From NCBI RefSeq assembly GCF_017591435.1, contig NC_059299.1, forward strand, positions 10,713,223 through 10,777,222: a stretch of 64,000 nucleotides of DNA, in the 5' to 3' direction. Source of the DNA: Portunus trituberculatus (taxonomy: Eukaryota > Arthropoda > Malacostraca > Decapoda > Portunidae). The translations under genes and the position numbers were made by a program. The notes under the pieces are model-generated. The model searched no databases, was not told the origin of the DNA, and worked only from the letters and a program-made list of their open reading frames with translations. Below are positions 45,816 to 57,260 of the stretch, piece after piece; position 1 is the first letter of the stretch, and each line of letters begins with the position of its first letter.

Positions 45816-46914
45816 GGTGACTTCCTTGAGCATGATAGGATGATAATGCATCAGATCCCTGCTTCTCTGGAAAATATTATTCGCTTGTAAGTCAGGGTGT
45901 TGCAAGGTGCTATCAGCAAAGTCATGGCAATTTGCTATATAACGACTGGTCTAGACATCTCTTGAGTGTTGATTAGCATGTTGAGGCGAGACAGGGACAC
46001 TGAAGTTATTATTACTTGCCTGGCTCATCTTCATAGCTCTGTCTCAACAAAATATTTTGCAGTAGTGTGTAGTGAAGCTTTTTGTATGTTGTATAATTAT
46101 AGTTAGTCATAAAACAAGTGTTTATAGAGAGTGAAGGTACACAGAATCTATTGCATGGTGGAGGAGTGAAGTTGGGATGGATATGAGGTGATGTGAGAGA
46201 AGGGAGAGATAAGACTGCTATGTGACATGCAGCTAGACTTCAGGATCACAGCTGTCAGTGGCAGCTGTGTTTGTTTCTCATTCTCTTGGCAACTTTATCA
46301 CTTCTTATTGAAGGTTCTGACTCTAATTCTCATCAGTTCATGCCTGTAAGAACATTATTTCTGAAAAGTAGAGAGCTAAAGTATGACACTCTTTCCCTTC
46401 TATGTCTAAGCAAGTACTGAGGAAGTGAGTGTTGTGTCAAAGAAGATGGAGCCCATCCTCTCGTACTCTTTCCCCAGATGGTAAGATGCCAAAGGGTGTA
46501 AGTTATCAAAAGAAAGATATTCATATAAAATATTTTATGTGGAAACAAGCATTAAATGATACATAATTTTTTAGCGTGTGACTCACACTGTAACACAACA
46601 GTGCGGGACATTAAAAATGGCTTCTGAAGGAGAGAGAAAGGGGGATTTAATTTTGCAATAAAGCTTCACAGAATGATAATTTATGGTCTCATGTACCAAA
46701 TGAGTGAAAAATATTCAAAAGTGAAATTTCATAAATGATAATTTAAAAAATGGCCACTGGACAGAACAGACAACTATTCTGCCAACAGTCTGGCTTTCCT
46801 ATCATCAGAAAACATACAAAAATATGCCCTGCTGTTCTTGGCCAAAACCTCTGTAACAGCAGGTCTATTAGCATCATCATCAACATTAAAGCTCCTAGTT
46901 TACGGCAATCATAC
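45816..46914. other. No recognisable gene
   Basis: AT-rich DNA with short ORFs only. Confidence 0.45.
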
Positions 46915-47458
46915 TGTTGACCCTTGCTAACTCCGGCTAATAGGGGGAAAGGTTGGTCCAACAAATGCGAATGGCCGACTTATACAAATTCCCCCTTCCC
47001 TCCCCTTCCACACACACATATACACACACACACACACTAAAAAATAAAAAATAAAAAAAAACTCAGACTTCATGCAGGATTTATTTATTCATTTTTTTGG
47101 GTGGATTCAAAATTTTGGGATCACTTTTGTCTCCGAAACCTTCAGACCATAAAATACCAGATGTAGTTTTTTTTTTTTTTTTATTAATTTTTTTTTTATT
47201 TATTTATTTATTTATTTTTTATATATAATTAAATATCCTTCCCACTAGGTAGCCATGTGTCATAGCCTGACTCATGCCCTACACAGGAGTGGCCAGGCAT
47301 CAGGAATAATGTCTTTACAGGCATAGATTGACGAGGATTAGAATCAGAAATTTCAAGAAGAGGAGACAACAAGAAACAAACATATCATTGGGAGACATCT
47401 GGACCTTGAACCCTTGCCTCCCCTCTGTCATGCATGTTATCTCCCCCTTCAAGGGAGG
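46915..47458. other. MITE-like terminus and low-complexity DNA
   Basis: ACTGTTGACCCTTGCTAACT near 46913 and the following GGGGGAAAGGTTGGTCC resemble the end of the MITE at 35981. CACACA, AAATAAAA and TTTATTTA low-complexity runs follow. No partner end was found. Confidence 0.4.
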
Positions 47459-47770
47459 TGGTGGCTTTGTGGATAAAGTGGTGAGCATAGGATCAGGCAG
47501 ACATCCACACGTAGATTCGAACCACGTATCACTTATCACCTTTATACTTTGCCATTTGTTGAGTAGTTTAAAGTTACCTACATGTCACCATGATACCCAG
47601 GTTCTAGGTGGTTACACCAAAGATGCACTTGTGTGGTAATATGGACCCTAATATGGATACCACTATAGATAAAATTGCCTGTGCTATTAATGGGTGGAAG
47701 CTCAACAGTGCTTCCAATACTCTTCAAGTTACCTACAGGCACTATAGACTAGGACAAAAAAAAGGACCCT
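47459..47770 (+). mobile_element. tRNA-derived SINE (family 2), copy 2
   Basis: The head GTGGATAAAGTGGTGAGC (A-box region) and GTAGATTCGAACCACG (B-box region) is followed by the family body and ends ACAGGCACTATAG with an A-rich tail at about 47757-47764. Confidence 0.78.
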
Positions 47771-48589
47771 TGCTTCACCCCACACCTCACTGCCATACTT
47801 CTCCACCATCTCTCTATATCATAAGACTGCTTTTATCTTTTCCAACACTGTTTTTCTCACCACCTTCATCATTACAACTATACATCACATAACTCTCACA
47901 ATAACACTATTACAACAAAAGATTATGCTGAAACAGGTATAAAGATGGAACAGATGAGTAAGAAATACTTCACTGTATCATTATCTCACTTCATCACACT
48001 AATGATGACTCATTGTCCAGTTCAGTAGTAAAACAGCAGATTGCCGTGATGTTGTTGATGGCGCCTTCCCAACCCTCACATATGGATAAATAATATCATC
48101 TAGAGAAGCAGGGATCTTTTTTATACCATGTGGGCTTTTCACAGGAATTTATGGCTAAAGGGGATACTGTTTAGGGTACCTCCTATCTCAAAGCCCACCC
48201 GCTAGGAAACCATTGCCCTGAATGAGGAAGCCCAGCCTACACTCAGACCGTGGACAAGATTTGAACCCGTGCGCTTGGAGACCCCTCAGACCCCAAAGTG
48301 CGCATGGTTCCAGAAAGTAAAAAATTGTAAACACCAGTGGTATTTAATTCACGGCTCGAAAAATAAATTAATAAATGAATAAAAACAAAAAAAGCAGACT
48401 TCCACTCATTACAGCATTAAGTAAGTTTGGTCTTTATTTTGCTCTTAATAACAAGATATATAGGCTAATATTACCATGTCTAATTGATCTTATTTACTAT
48501 ATTGCACTAGCAGCCCAGTACTACTTCATTTAGTTGAGTTATGCTAGCTTGCACTAGCTGTGGCTCTCTCAATGAATGCAAAAATTAGT
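47771..48589. other. No recognisable gene
   Basis: I see no motif-bearing ORF. At 48240-48300 GATTTGAACCCGTGCGCTTGG looks like a tRNA-type B box, perhaps a SINE scrap. Confidence 0.4.
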
Positions 48590-48850
48590 GAATAACACTG
48601 GTATACACAATCATTTGTGAAAATTTGTCACTCAAATAAATACAAATAGCAAAACAACTTTAACAAGGACAAAATAATGAAAAATCTTTAGGAGTGAATA
48701 TCTCGAAAAGGTTTTTTTTATACTTCATAAAATTTTCAAAGAATCTGTGTATACTCTGATCAACTTTTGTTTGGTATAATTTTAAACTACATAACTAAAA
48801 TGCAATTTTTAGTTGGAATTAGATTTTTGATAATGTCATTGGGAAATGAA
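48590..48850 (-). repeat. Unclassified dispersed repeat, copy 2 (inverted)
   Basis: Inverse counterpart of 45595-45815, sharing the same blocks in reverse order at roughly 75-80 percent by eye. Confidence 0.75.
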
Positions 48851-49389
48851 ATAGGAAAATGAAAAAAGAATACTGAAAAAACACTTGGCAAACAGTTCAA
48901 CTCGGACTTTAGTCCTCGGGTCGGTCAAAGTCTGACTTATTGCGAAATCCAAGTTATTGAGTATGTTGATCTGAAAGTACAAGGAAACCTAGAAAATACC
49001 CTGCTGAACTAGTAGATGCCCCCACATTAACTTGAAAGCAACTTGTGAAGACTGAATTGTAGTTGGGTGTGCAGACCGACCAGTTGTACCATGTGACAAT
49101 CCCTGTGATACAATAAGTTGGGTTACATCATCCACATCGGCTTCCCTGTCACCAATGGTGTCACTGTCACTCAAAAACACTTGAGTTCCCACTCACCTTT
49201 GCCAGTGCTTTAACCAATAGGTACTGGTAAAATCTTCACCACTGAACTGCAGAGACTATCCTATAGCTCAAGAGGCTGAGAGGGGCTGGATTCACTGGAA
49301 AAAAAAGATGATCATTTCCACTACTGGGTGATAAACATACAACCTTGCTAGATGACTGGGCCTTGCTGTTGCCAGAACCTGAGAAGTGT

Positions 49390-49815
49390 CTAGGTCGCTT
49401 GCTTGCCTTTGTGAAAAGAGCTGATGAACAGGTGAATATTGTCCTCTTGTGAGGAGACGATAACTGGTGAGACAACTATATGGGTGACAGCTGTCTCATA
49501 CAAGACATAACATAATGGGGAGATATGTAAGAAAAAATGTAAATGAAAATTCCAATAATACAGACTATCCTGGATAGGGATTTTGTAGATTAACAAGACA
49601 CCAGCAATCCAACGATCACCTTGTGGTGCCACTACACTTTTTGTCCTTGCATGCTGCACATTTCCTAGAACATAAATGTCATTCTTAAAATTGCAACATC
49701 CTCTGTGCCCTATTAAGCGACCACTGCAGACGGAGAAACATCTTAGAGCTACTGTATGAAAAAATAAAAAACAAACACCAGTACCAACTAGTAGGTGCCG
49801 AACAAACTCCCACAT
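49390..49815 (-). CDS. Hypothetical ORF, uncertain
   Basis: The 141-codon ORF reads MWEFVRHLLVGTGVCFLFF, then RLIGHRGCCNFKNDIYVLGN and VAPQGDRWIAG. I do not recognise it. The run of cysteines and the GDRWIAG text look more protein-like than random, and neighbouring frames on the same strand (49236-49475, 48989-49192) could be further pieces of one decayed gene. It may equally be chance. Flanking 48851-49389 and 49816-50009 hold nothing else. Confidence 0.25.
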   Translation of the reverse strand: MWEFVRHLLVGTGVCFLFFHTVALRCFSVCSGRLIGHRGCCNFKNDIYVLGNVQHARTKSVVAPQGDRWIAGVLLIYKIPIQDSLYYWNFHLHFFLHISPLCYVLYETAVTHIVVSPVIVSSQEDNIHLFISSFHKGKQAT

Positions 49816-50009
49816 CTAAACACTGGGAGCATTCACCATGTTATGAATATTGGTAGCAGTACACCATCAGTCATGCATGACATCACACTGCTGGGTAGTC
49901 AGCTTTAGAAGAACTTGGGTGTTTTACAGTTTCACACAGGTAGTGTGGGTTGAAGGGATCACTGTCATGCTGCTGGTAGACGTTGGCACAGTGATACACA
50001 TCTGGATTT

Positions 50010-50625
50010 ACTGTATTTGACAGCATATAGGATGCACAGGCACTTAAGATGCACCCCCATTTCAGCAGGTAAATTCAGAAAAAAAAGTTTTTACTGTAAT
50101 TAAAGGTGGATTCAAACATGTCAATATGAGACTGAAATTGACAATTGGTAGAGTTTTCAACTAAATATTGGTGCCAATTGGGTGGAGAAACCAGTCACAA
50201 AGCAAGACTGACATGTTGATCTTGTTCAGTCAACTTGCAACTTTATTTACATTGTGATGTCACAGAGGAAGGTTTGAAAATGTGGTGTCTAGATGTAGAG
50301 AGGAAGATTTTGGAGTTGGTGAGGGAAACAACACATATTAGACCCTTAAAACTTAATTCTACAGCAAGAAAAGCCTACACAAAATTACTTTCGATGAGAT
50401 CACTGCCATTGTCTGAGAATTGTTTCCTTCTCTGCAGGGTTTTGCTGGAGGTGAGGATTGAATACTTGTGATGATTTGATTTGATCTCAAATGTGCATAG
50501 TCTTTTTAAGGTTAACAATTTTTTTATAAGAAATGTAAGTTAATTTACTCTAAGTACTGTATTTGATGGCTCATAAGATGCATCCAGTTTAGCAGACATT
50601 GAAATGAAAAAAAAAAAAAAAAAAA
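50010..50625. other. Two direct copies of a transposon-like terminus
   Basis: TACTGTATTTGACAGCATAT at about 50011 and TACTGTATTTGATGGCTCAT at about 50556 share the terminus and the following AAGATGCA block. They lie in direct, not inverted, orientation. The ORF between them (50235-50471) has no recognised motif. Confidence 0.5.
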
Positions 50626-50725
50626 AGGTAAATGGGCAGTTTTAAACTCTGAATATGAAGTGAAGGATTTCATCTGACATTTGAAGACTCTCACAATCAT
50701 TTAGATCATTGTTATATCCCAGTAC

Positions 50726-51170
50726 AGTAGACCCTTGATGCAGCGGACTTCAGATGCAACAGTCAAAATGCGCTGGTCCACATTGTCTGGTCTGATATCG
50801 GATGCAACAAACAAAAATGGACTAAGTCCGCAGTTGTATAGTTAATATACTTGTATACTTGCAGGAGAAGCGTACCAAGAGGGGTCAAGTATACATACAT
50901 AATATCTACATGCATACATACACATCTATATATATTGTACCTGCAATCTACAATTCATGGTATAGCAAAATAAAGTGGGGGTGGGTTGGTGGGGAAGGCC
51001 AGGAAAAGTGGCAGAACTATGTTCATGCATGCATACATACATATTTACATACATACATAAGTAATACCTATATGCATACATTTATCAATACATACATACA
51101 TATATATTGTATCTGCAACCTATAGTTGCGTCCTATATTATAGCAACCTATAGTGTAGCGTCTGGTTTGG
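50726..51170. other. MITE-like terminus and TACATA repeats
   Basis: CAGTAGACCCTTGATGCAGC at about 50726 looks like a TA-flanked Tigger-type end. CATACATA-type repeats occur near 50890-50935 and 51028-51110. GTATAGTTGCGTC-like text near 51120 may be the degraded other end. Confidence 0.4.
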
Positions 51171-51590
51171 AGACCGAAAAAATATGAAAAATAATGTTTT
51201 TTGTGGAAAAAAAAAAGTGGTACATATAAACGTTAGCTATTATTTCACGAAGTTTAATGGTGAAATGCGTACTAAAATGCTATTTAAAGGTCTCATACTC
51301 AACCACGTGCGTTTGTTTACATCAGCAGAATAATTTTTATATACTCAAAATTTACGAAAAAAAGGCAAAAATCTTAAATTTTTTTGGTGGACATGATACG
51401 GCAACACTGAAAGTGAGTGTGTGTGTATGACTGGTGATGATTGGTGTCAACCAAGTCCACCAGCGAGACTTAATAAGGAGAAAGCTATCAGAGAGAGATG
51501 TTGTTGCTGTGTCTCTTGCTACCCGCCCATCACTCTGCCGAACAGAACGTAATTTAGCTACTGCATCCTGCTTTTCACCTACTGCCAACC

Positions 51591-52061
51591 ATGGGATGGG
51601 TGTCTAAGAGGAATAAGCAGAGGAAGGACTCCTGGAATATGAGTATGGAAGCTCAAAGAATAAAAAGACAGCGTGTTGAACCTGACACCTCAAATGCACC
51701 AGTAGACATCCTTGCGTCACTCACCACCACCACCCTCATCACCGCCACACCACTGCTTGCCACTCCCACATTACAGCCCACCACATCTCACACAGAACAA
51801 AGAAAAGGAAATGAAGAAGAAAAGGCCTCATTACTCACAATTAGAGAAGCTCTTTTACAAAATATTGAGAAAGGAAATGGAGATGTGGAAAGTGACAACG
51901 AGCTGGTCATGTTGATGAGAAATAAGCAGAAAAATCTTCTTTCCTCTCGTTGTTCATGCCCAGATCCTGCCTTTGACTACAGTTTGGAGCCTGGTGTATA
52001 TGAGAACACCATAACTATGCACTGCACAACATGCAACTTCAAGAACATATCACAGCCATAA
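51591..52061 (+). CDS. Intact 156-codon ORF with C-terminal CxC/CxxC cluster
   Basis: The ORF begins MGWVSKRNKQRKDSWNMSM, has a basic KRQRVEP stretch, a threonine-rich middle (residues 40-65) and a charged helix. It ends with SSRCSCPDPAFDYS and TMHCTTCNFKNISQP, a likely four-cysteine zinc ribbon. Two AATAAA-type signals lie downstream near 52210 and 52250. N-terminal zinc ribbons of this kind occur in some MULE/Kolobok-type transposon proteins. I cannot name the family, and a small host gene is possible. Weakly similar ends near 51172 and 52440 could be terminal repeats. Confidence 0.45.
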   Translation: MGWVSKRNKQRKDSWNMSMEAQRIKRQRVEPDTSNAPVDILASLTTTTLITATPLLATPTLQPTTSHTEQRKGNEEEKASLLTIREALLQNIEKGNGDVESDNELVMLMRNKQKNLLSSRCSCPDPAFDYSLEPGVYENTITMHCTTCNFKNISQP

Positions 52062-52479
52062 AAAATGAGACCTGGACGTCAGAAGAAAAGCATCTTCAGG
52101 ATGAATATATCATTGACTGGGGGGGGGGCTAGGAGCCTGATGTGCTTAGAAATACATCTAATTGTATTAAGATATTGTAGATATTAAAAAAGAACATATA
52201 GTAAACCTGAATAAACTTCCTAGTGCGTTATAAAGGAATCAAAATCAATCAATAAAATTTACCGGTCCTTATCTCAAAGCATAAGTTATTTCCCTTCTAA
52301 AATCTATTTTGAACCCAATTTTACCTTAATTTCAATGAAACAAAAACTAAAAAGGACAAGAATACTTCTTTAAATTCATGTTGCTATTTTTATATATGTG
52401 ACCTGTAATTTAGTATTAATATTTTTTGGTCAAAAACTAGTTAAAAAAAAAAAACTGATTTTGAAAAAAAAATAAAAAA

Positions 52480-52795
52480 ACAAAAGGTGGTGAACGTGGG
52501 ATCGGGCAGACGTCCACGCGTAGGTTCGAATCCCACCACGTACAACCTTAAAACACTTTGCCATTTGTCGAGTGGTTTAAAGTTACTTACATATCACCAT
52601 GATGCCCAGGTTCTAGGTGGTTACACTCAAGATGAGCTTGGACGGTGATATGGGCCCTAATATGGGTACCACTTTAAATAAAATTGCCTGCGCCACTAAT
52701 GGGCGGAAGCTGAACAGCGCTTCCCATACACTCTTCAAGTGTGCCTACAGGCGCTATAGGCCTTACCGTAAAAAAAAAATAAATAAATAAATAAA
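52480..52795 (+). mobile_element. tRNA-derived SINE (family 2), copy 3
   Basis: The best-preserved copy: GGTGGTGAACGTGGGATCGG, B box GTAGGTTCGAATCCCACC, body TCACCATGATGCCCAGGTTC and 3' end CTACAGGCGCTATAGG with an A/AAAT tail at 52770-52796. Confidence 0.82.
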
Positions 52796-52796
52796 A

Positions 52797-53132
52797 AGAT
52801 CTAACGACATTAAAACATTTCATATTATAATGTGTCTTTGCCACAGGAAAATGAAGATTGTAGAGCAAATAATAACACCAGAATAACACTTGTAAGTTTT
52901 AGTTGCAATTATAATTGCATGGCAGGGTTCAGGACTAAAATGGGGATGAATGTCTAATATTGATGTACATGTTCCCAGTACTTCACAACATATAAATCAG
53001 AGTGTTTCATGCATATTTACCAGAGATATGACAGCACCAATGTGAACCGGACGCTCCCCTTAACAGATTAACTATAAAGTTACTCAGTGTAAACTTTTCA
53101 TTAACTTTATTTATTTATTTTTTTCTTTCCAG
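52797..53132. other. No recognisable gene; pyrimidine tract at its end
   Basis: No repeat or ORF of note. It ends in TTTATTTATTTTTTTCTTTCCAG, considered under the exon candidate. Confidence 0.4.
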
Positions 53133-53265
53133 TGTCCCAGGTTACGACTGCCACCACTGCTAGGAAGATGTTACTTCCCCACAGTATTGGAGCTAATGTG
53201 CTGGCCCGATCCCTTCTATGTGCTGCCTCACACCAGGCTGTGCTCTTATGTACCCTACCTCCCAG
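53133..53265 (+). other. Possible internal exon of an unidentified gene
   Basis: A pyrimidine tract ending TTTCTTTCCAG precedes and CCCAG/GTATGC follows a 133-base segment with two open frames. One reads SQVTTATTARKMLLPHSIGA and the other CPRLRLPPLLGRCYFPTVLE. The segment is more GC-balanced than its neighbours. No partner exon was recognised, so this rests on splice-site appearance alone. Confidence 0.25.
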
Positions 53266-53507
53266 GTATGCATGTCATGCACATTCTAGGCCTCAACAGT
53301 AAGGATTTGGTAGTTATTCACACTTGGAATTCATTTTTGATTAATGGTGGAGTCATTATGGCCATTTATCTACACTTTATATCTACAGTAAATCCCACAC
53401 AAGGCAGAACAGTTTAAGGGGAAGGCCAATCCAGATTATGTGAGGGGATTTACTTTTTTCACATTTTGCATGCCTATAATCACTAACAGTTGAAATGGTC
53501 TGTATAC

Positions 53508-54600
53508 AGGTACTCCTTGATGTATGATTCACTATTATGCAATATTTCATTTGTACTTTCTTTTTTTGTGAGAGGGGAAAACTGGCCAAGGGTAACAAAC
53601 TGAGTAAACAAAAAGGCCCACTTACTTGCCAGTTCCCATGCAGGTCTAAGAGAGTTAGTCTTTCTCTTAGATGAGTTAAGGTCATAGGAAGATGGAAATA
53701 CAGAAGGTAGGGAGTTCCAGAGTTTACCAGAGAAATATATGCATGATTGAGATTATTGGTCAACTTTTGCATTAGTGAGGTGGACAGAATAGGGTGATAG
53801 AAAGAAGAAAGTCTTATATAGCAAGACCATGGGAGGATAGGAGACATTGCAATGGTGAGAAAGAAGCTGAACACACTCAGTCAAAGGAGAGGAATTGACA
53901 AAATGAAAAACTTTTGGTTCTCCCCTATCTAATAAATTTATTTGAGTGGAAGTCCCTCATACATGCACATACATGGGTGAATAAGATCCTAGTACAAAGT
54001 TTGCAGTAGTGGAGGTGAGAAAAACTGGCGGATACGCCTCAGAATGTCTTAACTTCACAGAAGCTGTTTTAGCAAGTGATGAAATATGAAGTTTTTAGTT
54101 CAGATTATAAGTAAAGGATATTCACTTTAAAAGAGAATAGTTGAGTGTCATTGAGGAAGAGGGGATAGTTGTCTGGAAAGTTATGTCAAGTAGATAGATG
54201 GAGGAATAGATTTCGTGAGGCATTGAATAAGGCTAAGTTTTCTCTGCCCCAGTCAGAAACCTTAGAAAGAGATCAGAAGTCATGCATTCTGTGGCATTCT
54301 TGCATGATTTATTTACTTCCTGAAGGATTGGCTGTCTCTGAAAAGATATGGAAAAATGTAGGGTAGTATCATCTGCTAAGCAGTGGATAGGACAAGAAAT
54401 TTTATCTAGATCACTGATGAATAATAGGAAGAGAGTGGGTGGCAGGATAGAACCCTGAGGAACATCACTTTTTTATAGATTTGGGAGGAGAACAGTGGCC
54501 ATCTATCACAGCAGCAATAGAATGGTCAGAAAGGAAACTTGTAATGAAGAATAGAAGCTGTAGGAGGGTAGTTTGGCAATCAAAGCTTTGTGCCACTTTT
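53508..54600 (-). mobile_element. LINE copy C, diverged and 5' truncated, with a MITE end at its left
   Basis: From about 53557 the sequence follows the 3' third of LINE copies A and B (GGCCAAGGG, GGGAGTTCCAGAGTTTACCA, GTTTTCTCTGCCCCAGTCAG, GAACCCTGAGGAAC) with many substitutions and indels, ending near 54594. ACAGGTACTCCTTGATGTAT at 53508 is a Tigger-type terminus also found at 58325. No frame is intact. Confidence 0.78.
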
Positions 54601-56212
54601 TTTTTTTACCTATACTTGTTCTGCCATATGATCGGTTATGTTTCGTTTTTACAATATCCTGAGTATGCACTCATTCTACCTGGAAACAAGTACAGTTTTT
54701 CACATGCTGGCACTTTGGCTTTGATGCTTGGTAAAAGAGGCAAAAAACAGTGAAGAAAATCAAATTAAATGAAAGTGAAGTAAAAAAGTGTATCATTGAT
54801 AGTGTAAAGGACCTATCACATAAACATTTTCTGGTGTCTTTTATTGGCATGTAACTGGTGGCAAGGAGCTCTCTTCATATCACATGCTCAACAGATGTTT
54901 TTTGGCCCAAGACAAGTATAGTTAAAGATTGGTTATTTTTGTAAATCACTTCTATTTTATAGACAAACTATTTGTATTTATTGATTATATATTTGAATAT
55001 GTTTTGAATTGGAGATACTTCTTCAGAGCTTCTTAAAATTTCTTGAAAAATTCTCTCCATGTTTCCATTTGAATAGTTTTTGTTTCTAGTGTCCCACAGA
55101 CACTTGTTTTTCTATAGAACTCACAGTGGGTTACAAGAGCATCTTTGGACCAGATGATTTGCTGCATGGCTAGACAGTGCCCACAGAACAACTGTAGGAA
55201 TGTAAACAAAGACACCAGTACATGTATTGGCTTCAAGATGGTGTTTCAAGATGGTGTTTCATGATTGACTGCATCTAATCCCAAGTACTGGTGCCAAGAT
55301 TCCTATATTGGTGGCAAGATGCCAGTAAAGTTGTCTGTGTGATAGCACATTAACAAATAAGTTAAGCTCGGCGATTGAGCGAGTGTATGGCTAACAAAAG
55401 TAATTAAAAAGGCACAGAACAAACAAACTCCTCTCATTTTATCTGCCTACCTCCTCCACCCGTCACATCCACCAGCTTTTTCTATTGGCCCAAGTCGTCT
55501 GATGCCTAAGAAGAATATACTTCTATAGAGATTTATTTATTTATTTTTATTTTCTTTTGTTATGTTTTGTTGTTTTTATACAATGCCATTTGTTAACTAG
55601 AAAGCACATAAAAGTGAATAATGGGGTGGTGTTTATTTTGAGGTTGGAACAGATAATGACGTTTCATTTAATTTTGATTGAGAAAATTTATTTGAGTTGA
55701 GTTTCAAGCAAACTGAGGTGCGAGCTCCATCACAGAATCAATTAAATTCGTAGCTCAAGGTACCACTGTATATTCATAATGTAGCTGACTATAAAATATC
55801 TGGCAATCAATATTCTGGAAACATAAGTTTTCCAACATTACTGTCAGAGCCCATATTTTAAAATTTACCATGTTGACATGCCATTGTTTTCTGGAGGCAT
55901 TGTTTATGTTCTGATAGTGCTGTACTACAAAATTATGTGTTTGGTTTTGCTTGCAACAACTGAAAGGCATTTCTTCTCATTTGATAATCAATTGCTATTC
56001 AGCAAAGAAAAGTTGTGGCGTAAAACACAAACATAGTGAGTGCATTGTTTATCATAAAGAAATTGGAAGTGCTACAACTGTTCATTTGATTTCTTCCTAG
56101 TGTTTATTTTTTTCTTTTAAAGCACTGTACACTTTGTACATTTCTGTTAAATATACAAAGTAATTGAAAGTGCTAAAAATGTTGATTTCCTTTCATTTAG
56201 TACAGGCAATCT
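54601..56212. other. No recognisable gene; one MITE-like end
   Basis: AATTCGTAGCTCAAGGTACC followed by ACTGTA near 55748-55770 resembles the right end of a Tigger-type MITE whose left end I did not find. CAAGATGGTGTTTC is directly duplicated near 55236. The rest is AT-rich without motif-bearing ORFs. Confidence 0.4.
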
Positions 56213-57258
56213 CTGCTTAACGAAGGGGTTACGTTCCTAAAAAACACTTTGTTAAGTGAAACTTCGTTAAACGAACCGATTATATCGTTTCACTTTACAA
56301 TCTTTAAAACTGACGTCACCACGGCATTCAATGAGATACCCGGGGCACTACCCCGCTTCAGTCCGCTGTTAGTCCTCGCGTATATCAAGTTTAACCCCTG
56401 ACTTGAACTTCCATTGAGAGTAAGCAAAGCAAAGGTTTAATGAAAATAGAAATTATGAAATTTAACTTTTAGGCAGTTAAATTTAACTTTAGTCATTATA
56501 ATGTATATTAATGTATGTATGTACGTAACTTTATAATGTTGGTGATCTTAAATTTATGAAAGGAGGGAGAGTCAAACGGGAAATACACTAACCGGCAACC
56601 TGTGTAATGTAAACAAAGGGCGCATCATTGTACTTCATACAAAACTTATGTACCACATTTCCACAAGGCTTTCCATTTTATCCATTGTAGAGTCACGAGT
56701 TCAGGTGATTCTTTTAGCTAGCAAGGAAGATAGTCTCACCAGCCTTCTTGATAGAGTCTGCTGACTTAAAATAGTAGAGACAGTAGAAGATGGTGGCCAG
56801 CAATGCTATAGTTTTCTGGCCTTTCTCATGTCTGTGAATAATATCCAGCTTCACTTCGAGAGTAAGAAACTTCCTGGTCTTCTTAGGAATGCTAGGCCAC
56901 ATTGCAGGGCGTTTTGGTGGTAACTTGAGCGAGTGAAGATGAGCTGCTGCTGACGCTGTTATGGGAGTGAGTGGTGTGTGTGTTGTCCACAAGAGGCTTG
57001 ATCTTGATCTTGATCTTGATTCTACAGGTGTCCCAGGATTTCTCCTGAGGCAGGGCTTAGTATTTGTGGCTCCTGGTGTATTCAAAAGCTTGTCGGCTTG
57101 CGTGATACTGCGGGGCTTTCAAACTTGGAAAAAAATACCTGGATAAAACTTCGTTAAAGCGAGTTTGGTGTTCGTTAAACGAGCAGATGGTAGTAAAATG
57201 AAACCTTCGTTGTAGCGAAATTTCGTTGTGTGAACCTTCGTTAAACAGGGGTTGCCTG
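56213..57258 (-). mobile_element. Tigger-B copy 2
   Basis: Ends CAGGCAATCTCTGCTTAACG and CGTTAAACAGGGGTTGCCTG with TA on both sides (56211-56212, 57259-57260). The 1,046-bp body includes the transposase start and the TTGATC-repeat segment, plus an extra block near 56290-56395 absent from copy 1. Confidence 0.87.
56714..57085 (-). pseudogene. Tigger-B transposase N-terminal fragment, copy 2
   Basis: The frame holds KRPAMWPSIPKKTRKFLTLE, KLDIIHRHEKGQKTIALLA and FKSADSIKKAGET, the same helix-turn-helix remnant as copy 1. It lacks the catalytic domain. Confidence 0.72.
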
Positions 57259-57260
57259 TA

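Noticed and set aside
49390..49815. A confident protein-coding gene
   Set aside because: No motif was recognised and neighbouring frames are broken, so it is kept only as a low-confidence ORF.
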